From: Agaricus subrufescens
Taxonomy: Eukaryota > Basidiomycota > Agaricomycetes > Agaricales > Agaricaceae
DNA length: 64,000 nt
Assembly: GCA_029945375.1 (NCBI GenBank)
Contig: CM057065.1
Coordinates: forward strand, 1,922,001 to 1,986,000
Reading direction: 5' to 3'
Positions within the stretch are counted from its first letter, which is position 1. Each line of letters begins with the position of its first letter. A program made the position numbers and the translations under genes. The notes under the pieces are model-generated. The model was not told where the DNA came from and did not search any database. It worked only from the letters and a program-made list of their open reading frames with translations. Positions 56,269 through 64,000 of this stretch are shown piece by piece.

Positions 56269-59200
56269 ATGCCCAAGGAGTTGAAACGAAAGCGTAGTAG
56301 CGACACGGTTGATCAGTCTAGGCTTAGAAATTTCTCTACATCTTTTTCGGAAATCTCAGGTATGCTTGTTGGTATTCTTGCATGGGAACACACTCGAGGC
56401 TCATGGTCACCTCAGTCACACCCGCACCCACCCAACCTGCGCCCACCGCCGTCATACGCAATCAATCCAGCTCCGAGGGTCACCTTTCGTCTTTACAAAA
56501 TACACGCGGTACGTTTCTGTGTATACTTGTATAAGAACACAGTCAGAGTTCATGGCTGCCTCAGACCCTGTCACGCCTGCCGAACCGGTACCTATCGCCA
56601 CCATAGCGCATGAGTCCAGTGCTGAAAGTCATGTTTCGTCTGCACAGAATGTCCAAGGTGCGTTTTTGTGTGTATTTGTATGAGGATAGAGTCAGGATTC
56701 ATGATCGCCCCAGGCCTTCTCTCAACCGTCCTGCCGACGCCTATCACTCCCGTGATCCATGAATCTAGTGCTGGAAATCGCGATTTGTCTTCACGGGTTA
56801 TTCGGGGTACGTCTTTGTGTGTACTTGAATGATGACAACCAGAGCTCATGGTAGTCTCAGCCCCATCTGGTCCAGGCAGCCTCTTCACTGCAGCTCATGA
56901 CTTTCAAATCTACGGTGGCAACTTCACGGCAATCTATGGTGGTCCTGTCACGGAAACCCACAGAGAGGATAAAATACGCCATAGTAAGAAGCATTCTATC
57001 GTTCCTTCAAGAAGCCAACTCATTTGCTTAATTCCCAGTGATGGAGTTACTTTTAACGCGTGTCATGGACGGTGCTGCATTCAACGATGCCTCCCGCAAG
57101 TATCGTCCCAGTTGTCATCCCGGTACACGTGAAGCGATCCTCAGATGGCTCCTGGCTTGGTTCAAAGACCCCTCCCGCGCCGAATCCCTTTTTCTTCTAA
57201 CTGGCCCAGCAGGCGTTGGTAAATCCGCCATCATGCAGACCTACACGGAAACCGCGGGTCATCGCGTCATTTCTGTGTTTATTTCGCGACCAAATAAATG
57301 TAACGACCCGAACCTTGTCTTTACTACTATCGGATACCGACTCGCTGATCAAATCGAGGCATACCGCAACTATATCGTTGACCGTGTTGCTACCAGCCCC
57401 GACATTCTCAAGAAAGACATGAAGACTCAATTCCAGGTCTTCATCGTCGAGCCATTTGTAGTCAGGAATGTTGGAGCTGGTGGGCCGCCCTTGGCTATAT
57501 TGCTGGATGGACTTGATGAGGTCGAGGGTATAGACGCACAACGACAGATTATCCGACTCATTGGCACGTTCATCCACGAGCATCCAGATGCACCCCTTGC
57601 CTGGATTATTGCGAGTCGTCCAGAGTTCCATATAACCAACACGTTCAACCAACCGCCAATGCAAGGGCGGTTCAAGTCATACACCGTCTCCATCGACGAC
57701 CCGGATTCTCGCCAAGATGTTGCACGCTTCTTGTATGCCGGCTTCGACGACATACGACGAGACTTCGCTGGCCTCATCCCCCCGAAATGGACTGAGGAAG
57801 CAAAGTTAGCGAAGCTTGTGACTGCCTCATCCGGCCTCTTCATTTTCGCTCAGACTGCGCTTCGGTTCATCCGGGATCCTGATTACCCTAACCCTGTTTC
57901 ACGCCTCGATCTTGTATTATCCATCATTGATCGTTCGAGGGATGTTCCTCGCGAGGAGCAGCCCTTCAAGAATCTCGACAACTTGTACACCGAGATTCTC
58001 TCAAGAATCCCAGTGGGAGTGCTACCCACAACGAAACGCTTATTGGGACTGGCATTGGCATTCCGCAGTGTCGATTTTCTTGGACTCCGTACTTCGTCGA
58101 AATCTCGTACACTGGGAGGCATGGCTCTGATTCTCCAGCTCGATCCGGAGGATGTCCATCCCGCTCTCATCAACTGTATTTCCACACTCAAGATACCGCG
58201 TCGAGAGGAAGCACATAAGATGCCGTTAACATTCTTACATGCTTCTTTTGCCGACTATCTGGTGGATGCGGAAAGATCAGGGAAGTTTTATATCGATGTT
58301 CATCGCATTGAGGGCGACGTGTTACTGGGCTATCTCAAGCTGTGGGATAGATATTCTAGCGAGGAATCAAGTACGTTCGAGTATATGATCATCGTGTGTG
58401 AGGATTGCTTATACTAGCTTTCAGCCGTTGGTGCCAAATTTATCAGTGACGAACTCCCAGGCAATGAAAATGCAGTATTTACCACAGGTATTCTTCAGGA
58501 GATGGGCAAAACACTACTAACCGAGATAGTGAAAAGGCACAAGCCTCAGCAAGTGCTTTCTTCACAGTTGCATCAAAAGGACATTGTATATTTCGATGCG
58601 CTCCTAAATATCAACATGATCAGGCTTTGTGACCTCAGTGATGGCATGTGGACTACCAACTATGGTGCTGCCATTGTATATGTATTTGCTGTAGGGGCAT
58701 TCAAGGCATGGAAGGTAGTGCCCAACTTGGTATCAAGCATAGGAATGTCTAACTATTCTTACAGGAATTTCCATATGAACTTGATAAAAGGGGGATGTTT
58801 CGAGAGGTCTGCTACAAGGATATAAATATTGACTTGAACAATAATGGAATTTATATGGTTACATTAGTAAGTACACCAGTTGGTGAAGTCTGGTCTGTCA
58901 TTGACTATTTCTCTTCCAAAAATCTGATGGATCAGGGTGTAAGTACATCAGTTGGTGAAGTCTGGTCTGTCATTGACCATTTTCCTTCCACAAATCAGAC
59001 ACGTCAGCCTGTAAGTACATAACTTGGTGAGGTCTAGGCTGTTATTGACTATCTCTCTTCCAAAAATTTGATGTATCAGCCTGTAAGTATATCTGTTCCT
59101 GATCTGTGCTCTGTATCTCATTATTTCTCTTCTACATAATCAGGTGGTAAGTACATCAGTTCATGAAATGTAGTCTAATATTCATCATCATCTCTTTGCT

Positions 59201-59363
59201 TCACAAGATTATTGATGATACAACAAAGTGGTTTCTACAACTATCACCTAATCTACGAGTTCTTATATGTGGAACAGCTCCTGGTGGCCAAGTTGCTATT
59301 ATTCCAGGAGATGTTCGGGGGAGAAAATTCTGTATTGTTCCTTACCAACAAAGAAGTATGTGA
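56269..59363 (+). CDS. Single-NACHT STAND/NLR-like protein
   Basis: Starts MPKELKRKRSSDTVDQSRLR. Exons 2-4 are three homologous 93-nt exons (units with HESSAESHVSS, HESSAGNRDLSS). Exon 5 carries FTAAHDFQIYGGNFTAIYGG, the short motif often seen before agaric NACHT domains. The main exon from about 57035 has CHPGTREAILRW, Walker A GPAGVGKSAIMQT, Walker B LAILLDGLDEVEG and APLAWIIASRPEFHI. The C-terminal part continues over introns (GAKFISDELPGNENAVFTTG, EFPYELDKRGMFREVCYKDI). It then meets a tandem array of intron-like repeats (58867-59207) and a last exon IIDDTTKWFLQLSPNLRVL with a stop at 59361-59363; further exons are possible. NACHT identity is sure, but the C-terminal exon model is less so. 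Confidence 0.7.
56270..56875 (+). repeat. Tandem exon-intron cassettes at the NACHT gene 5' end
   Basis: Three 93-nt phase-1 exons, each followed by a homologous intron of 54-56 nt (GT(A/G)CGT...TGTGTGTA...CTCAG/CCCAG), repeat with a period of about 148 bp. The intron after exon 1 is related too. Confidence 0.85.
58867..59207 (+). repeat. Tandem array of five intron-like repeats
   Basis: GTAAGT recurs at 58867, 58939, 59011, 59083 and 59147 (periods 72, 72, 72, 64). Each unit except the first is preceded by CAG plus three to four bases. The first two units also read through without a stop (VSTPVGEVWSVIDYFSSKN, VSTSVGEVWSVIDHFPSTN). Confidence 0.85.
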
Positions 59364-59688
59364 GGTGGTGGAAGTGAGTATGGAGTCTTTTCCCTCTTTA
59401 CCCACTGCTGAACACAAATTGTGTGTAGTCTGATACTGTCATATGCTAATCTTTCTTTGTTCTGTTTTTGTCTCATAAATGTACAACATATGTCCATGGT
59501 GCCTTTTCAGAGTCTCGTCATCCTTACCCATTATCAGAATCTAAGAGGACCACCAATTCTGGCATCTCACCAGACTCCCAACTCTCTTTGAATAGCTTTG
59601 TTGCCTTTGGCATATTCCCCATATTATATTTTCATCCACTACGCTCGTTTCAAGCGCCATACACTTCTGATAACACTTATCACCAAAG
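59364..59688. other. Spacer up to gypsy LTR
   Basis: No supported gene. It may hold remaining 3' exons of the NACHT gene: GTATGTGAGG at 59355 is a possible donor. Confidence 0.45.
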
Positions 59689-59980
59689 TGTTACGATCTA
59701 TTTCCGTTATCGTCCCCTGACCCAGGACCATATGCTACTACTCCACATCCATATGCTCGCCTTGCCTATCTCATATACTTGTTCTCATCATTAGTCAGAC
59801 ACCTCGGGTACACTTACTCAGCCTGATCTCTACTTCTATTATTAGGTAGTTGACTCTTCTATAAGTAGCGTAGTTACACTCTGTATTTCCTTACGCTTTA
59901 CCAACTCGCTATATTCCCTTATCGCTCTCAAGTCTTTGCCTTAAGTTGCAACCTGAGCTAATCGCTATAAGGTCGTAACA
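59689..59980 (+). repeat. Gypsy 5' LTR
   Basis: 292 bp beginning TGTTACGA and ending TCGTAACA, a perfect 8-bp terminal inverted repeat with TG...CA ends. CAAAG at 59684-59688 is a candidate half of a 5-bp target duplication. A possible primer binding site, TGGTAAAGCG, follows at 59983. Confidence 0.75.
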
Positions 59981-60298
59981 TTTGGTAAAGCGTCGTAAAG
60001 CTCACCTTGCAGAAAGACCTCTAGTCATTGAGGCAGGAAACCGTGACAAGCTCAGTATATGAGCACAGACGACACAGAACATTTTGGAATCGATTTTGAA
60101 ACAGTTTTCTTCGAAGGACAGAAACGGAAACAGATTTGAAGCCCTCAGACACGAGGAAGACCAAGAAACAGAACCCCCATCCGAAAACGACGAACAGGAA
60201 CCAGAAGAACCAGACCCAGAACAAATACCGAAGAACACACCACTCGACGAAGACCTAAACCGACTAGCAAGAGAACTCGAAGAACTAGAACTGAAGAA
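59981..60298 (+). other. Gypsy leader region
   Basis: Candidate primer binding site followed by untranslated leader. An open frame from 60084 (acidic, EPPSENDEQEPEEPDPEQ) overlaps the Gag start and may encode the Gag N-terminus in a shifted frame. Confidence 0.5.
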
Positions 60299-61200
60299 AT
60301 GGCGACCAACAACACTGAGACCAAATCTACCAATGCAATCAACCACAAGGATGTCATGGAACCAGGATTTTTCCATGGAGATAGGAACAAGTTTAACGAC
60401 TGGTGGAGAGGAATGGAAATTTTCCTCAAATTTAGCAAATACGAAGACGCAGATTCAAAGATACTCCTTGTCACCAACCGCCTGAGAGGAGAAATCCCAG
60501 GATGGTTCGCCAAACAATGGGAAGATAAGATCATCAAAGGAGATGATACCGCAGACTGGAAGGTTTTTGCCGAAGAAACGATTTCTCCCGGAAATGAACA
60601 GCAGATCGCTAAAGACAAGATTGAATCCTTCAAACAAGGAAACCTTCACACCAACGACTTCCTTGTCAAATTACCGCCCTTGTCCATCAATCCAGATCTA
60701 GCGAAGACCATGCGCTCTACCTCCTGAAACAACACACCAGATCAGATGTAATCCACACCATTTTGGGTTACCCCCCGAATGCCATTCCCACCTCCCTCAA
60801 AGGATGGGTCGCTGCCATAGGATCTGTTGGGAAAGGATGGGAAGACACAGAAAGACGACGAAACGACCATCGCACCACTACCGAGTCACTTACGGAGGAA
60901 GCGGACAACCCATGGAAATTGGAGCCAGGAAGTTGGAATGGGACGCCCGGCAAACCCAAATGCCTCAAATGCGGCAAATTCGGCCACATAAAGAAGGAAT
61001 GCAAAACCAAGGGTTTAGATCCAACATCGAATGCTATAATTGTGGCAAACCAGGCCACATCGCCAAAGTCTGCCGAAGCCCCAAGAAGCAAACCAAGATC
61101 CGCGCCATCACCACGGAGAAGAAGGAACTGCCGAAGAAACCCAACAGGATTTTCCCAAAGGTTCGGAGTAGGCACGAACTCGCGAACCAATGTATCTAGC
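60299..61200 (+). pseudogene. Gypsy Gag, frameshifted
   Basis: MATNNTETKSTNAINHKDVM and FHGDRNKFNDWWRGMEIFLK are the capsid-like region. A frameshift near 60665 moves to the frame of SDVIHTILGYPPNAIPTSLK and knuckle 1 CLKCGKFGHIKKEC (about 60959-61000). A second shift puts knuckle 2 CYNCGKPGHIAKVC in another frame (about 61030). Confidence 0.8.
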
Positions 61201-61229
61201 CGTATGAGAAATCGATATGTTTGCCCTCA

Positions 61230-64000
61230 GAAACGACTAGGAGTGCAGGAGTTAATACTTAAACCCGAGATCACCAAACCCAATGGAAAAACGTTCCAAG
61301 CTAAAACCATGCTCGACTCTGGATGCACCCACACCTGCATCGACAAACGAACTGTCCATAAACAGAGAATTCCCACCCACAAACTCGACCACCCCATTCT
61401 GGCAACCAACGCCAACGGAACCCCGAGTGGAAAAGAACCCATCACCAAATTCGTCAACCTGGACCTAAACATAGAAGGACACCAAGAGACCATCGATGCA
61501 GTAGTAGCCGAACTGGACTCAGCAGATATCTTTATCGGACACGACTGGCTAACCAAACACAACCTGGAAATCAACTGGAACCGAGGAACTGTAACCTTCT
61601 CAAGATGCCCACCCGAATGTTCGATCAAACACACCAACTTCTCACTCCCGGAACACCTACGACGCCTCCAGACCAAATGGGAAGACTTTGAAGAGGAAAA
61701 AGAACCCGACCCAACTAATCCCCTCGACCTACCGGAATACATGAGACCTTACACCCATCTCTTCAACAAAAAGAACTTTGACAAATTGCCGGAACGAACC
61801 CAATGGGATCACGAAGTCAACCTACTACCGGATGCCCCTAACAAAATCGACGCAAAGGTTTACGAAATGACTCCAAAGGAAGAAATCGAACTCAACAAAT
61901 TCCTGGACGAGAACCTTGCCACCAAATGCATCCAACCATCCAAAAGCCCCTACGCCGCCCCATGTTTCTTTGTACCCAAGAAGGACGGCTCACTAAGGTT
62001 GTGCCAGGACTATCGCAAACTTAACACGGTTACCATAAAAGACAAGACCCCCTTACCACTAATCAGCGAAGTCATCGGGAAATTGAAACACGCCAAATAT
62101 TTCAACAAACTCAACATCATTTGGGGTTACAACAATGTACGGATCAAAGAAGGAGACGAATGGAAAGGCACCATCCTCACTAATTGAGGACTCTTCAAAC
62201 CAACGGTCATGTTCTTCGGAATGTGCAATTCGCCAGCCACCTTCTCTCGCTGGATGACCACCATCTTCAGAGAAATGATCCAAGACGGTTCACTAGTCAA
62301 CTACATAGACGACTTCGCCATTCCTGCTGACTCACTCGCCGAACTGGAAGAACGAACATTACGATTCCTAAAAATAGCGGACAAAAACAACCTATGCTTC
62401 AAACGAACCAAATGTGAATTTAACGCAACTAAGATCTCGATGCTCAGAATGGTCATAGGCGACAGCCAAGCAAGCATGGAAACCGAAAAGGTCGAATCAG
62501 TTCAAAACTGGAAAACGCCGACCTGCGTAAAGGACATCGAACGGTTTATCGGTTTCGTGAACTTCTACCAACAATTTATTCAGGACTTTAGCACTCTTGC
62601 TGCACCGCTCAATGCCTTGAAGGGAGGTAAGACTCCAAAACCCTGGAAATGGACCACCGAGGAACAAAACGCCTTCGAAGCCATCAAAACCGCCATCACC
62701 AATGAACCCGTCCTAGCCCTACCAGACAACGAAGGAAAATTCAGACTCAAAACCGATGCATCCAACGTAGGAATCGGAGCAGTCTTATCCCAAGAACAAG
62801 AAGGAAAATGGCACCCAGTTGCCTTCATGTCCAAGGCCCTCACCGACACAGAAAAGAACTACGAAATCTACGACAAAGAACTTCTCGCCATAGTCAAAGC
62901 AATCAAGAACTGGAGACACTACCTGCTAGACGCCAAACATCAATTTGAAATCTGGACCAACCACGAAAATCTCAAATACTTCCGCGAACCACAAAAGCTA
63001 AACGCCTGCCAAGCCCGATGGTATCTCATGCTCCAAGAATACGACTACTTACTCTGACACATTCCCGGCAAAACTAACGTCAAGGCCGACATCCTATCCA
63101 GACTCTTCCGACACAAAAACCCCGAGGAAGAAACCCAAATTGAGATGTTCAAAGACCGCATTATCCTACGGACCTTATCCGAAATTACCACCTCACTAGA
63201 AACCACCATGCTCCTAAATCGAAGTTTCTCAATCTCCGCGAACCCCGACATCCTGAAACAAATTAGTAACTCCAAGTATCAGGAAAACCGTGTCGTTCAA
63301 GAGAAGAACAAGAGACCTGACCAATTCTGGGAAGAGAACAGCATAATCTACCGAAATGGAAAAATCTATGTACCAGACAAACCCAAACTTGGAGAATCCA
63401 TACTTTCGGACCACCACGACCCACCTGACATCAGACACCCTGGGTCCTACCGCATGCTCAAACTTGTGAAACGAACCTTCTGGTGGCCCACGATCAAAAC
63501 GGACATCAAAAGATTTGTGAAAGGATGTACTGAATGCCAGAAAAACAAGATCAACCGACAACCCGGTCACACACCCCTCAAACCCCTACCCGTCCCCAAA
63601 ACACCATGGCAAGAAATATCCATAGACATGATCGGCCCTCTACCCAAATCCAAGGACCACGATGCCATACTCGTAATTGTCGACCGCTTCTCCAAAATGA
63701 TCCACCTCATTCCCACCGAAACTTCCCTCACGTCAAGACAACTAGCCGAAATTTACAAGAAAGACATCTGGCGCATACACGGAATACCCAAGCGCATCAT
63801 TAGTGACAGAGGCCCCCAGTTCGCCTCCAAATTCATGAAGGAATTATGCTCCACCCTAGGAATCGAAAGAAACCTGTCTACCGCCTACCATCCCCAAACC
63901 GATGGTCAAACCGAAAGGATTAACCAAGAAGTCGAATCCTACCTGCGAAACTTTGTCAACTACAAACAAAACGACTGGGCAAAATGGCTTCCCACCGCAG
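61230..64000 (+). pseudogene. Gypsy Pol (PR-RT-RNaseH-IN), interrupted
   Basis: Protease motif MLDSGCTHTCID (about 61306). RT motifs PLPLISEVIGKLKHAKYFNK, LNIIWGYNNVRIKEGDEW and YIDD (about 62300). TGA 62185-62187 splits RT after KGTILTN. RNase H FRLKTDASNVGIGAVLSQEQ and YDKELLAIVKAIKNWRHYL; TGA at 63055-63057 follows. Integrase has the HHCC finger (DHHDPPDIRHPG to CTECQKNK) and DDE core parts (IDMIGPLP, ISDRGPQF, YHPQTDGQTERIN), and is cut by the window end. In RT motif A the usual catalytic Asp (LDI) is Asn (LNI), which would inactivate it. Confidence 0.85.

Larger units (their letters stand above)
59689..64000 (+). mobile_element. Ty3/gypsy LTR retrotransposon, decayed, truncated by window end
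   Basis: 5' LTR, Gag with zinc knuckles, protease, reverse transcriptase, RNase H and integrase occur in gypsy order. Frameshifts lie in gag (near 60665 and 61015) and stops at 62185-62187 and 63055-63057. The 3' LTR is outside the window. Confidence 0.9.

Overview
The window is eukaryotic and almost certainly from a basidiomycete fungus of the mushroom-forming class (Agaricomycetes). The genes are compact and broken by many short GT...AG introns of about 50-60 bp. They include typical agaricomycete families: a DUF6535 membrane protein, an F-box protein, large NACHT NTPases, a Tnp2-type transposon, and copia and gypsy retroelements. The species cannot be named from the sequence alone.

Layout. 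1-2480: 3' part of the actin-interacting protein 1 (AIP1/WDR1) gene. 2783-4853 (-): DUF6535 membrane protein. 5618-8400: decayed Ty1/copia relic without reverse transcriptase. 9709-11386 (-): F-box protein. 11499-11572 (-): tRNA-Ile(AAU). 11744-12983 (-): ALY/REF mRNA export adaptor. 13195-13916 (-) and 13986-14747 (+): divergent pair of mitoribosomal mL59 and a TENA/heme-oxygenase-fold protein. 14924-15633: small Gly/Tyr-rich protein with a myristoylation-like N-terminus.

16.2-47.3 kb is a segmentally duplicated array. Its core is a very large NACHT gene made of two homologous halves (NACHT-A plus Cys-rich domain, then NACHT-B plus Cys-rich domain) that phase-compatible introns join into one reading frame. 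Copy 3 (32037-37574) splices in silico to an uninterrupted 1689-residue protein. Copy 1/2 is split at 18707-25375 by a 6.67-kb DNA transposon with CACTG-type terminal inverted repeats and a 3-bp target duplication. Copy 4 (38893-44299) has a dead splice donor and a frameshift. Each copy is followed by a histidine-phosphatase (phosphoglycerate mutase-like) gene on the other strand: two 5'-truncated relics, then two apparently intact copies. An Old Yellow Enzyme-like oxidoreductase lies inside the array.

47404-49239: a FYVE-SAP-RING E3 ligase. ~50920-54208: a CSC1/OSCA-type cation channel. 55094-55808: a divergent H2B-H2A pair, both truncated. 56269-59363: a further single-NACHT gene with tandemly duplicated exon/intron cassettes at its 5' end and a tandem array of intron-like repeats near its 3' end. 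59689-64000: a gypsy retroelement with one 5' LTR, running off the window.

The housekeeping genes flank an accessory region in which NACHT receptor-like genes, transposons and duplicated phosphatase genes have been reshuffled together. This pattern is typical of fast-evolving fungal NLR loci; any role in non-self recognition is inference.
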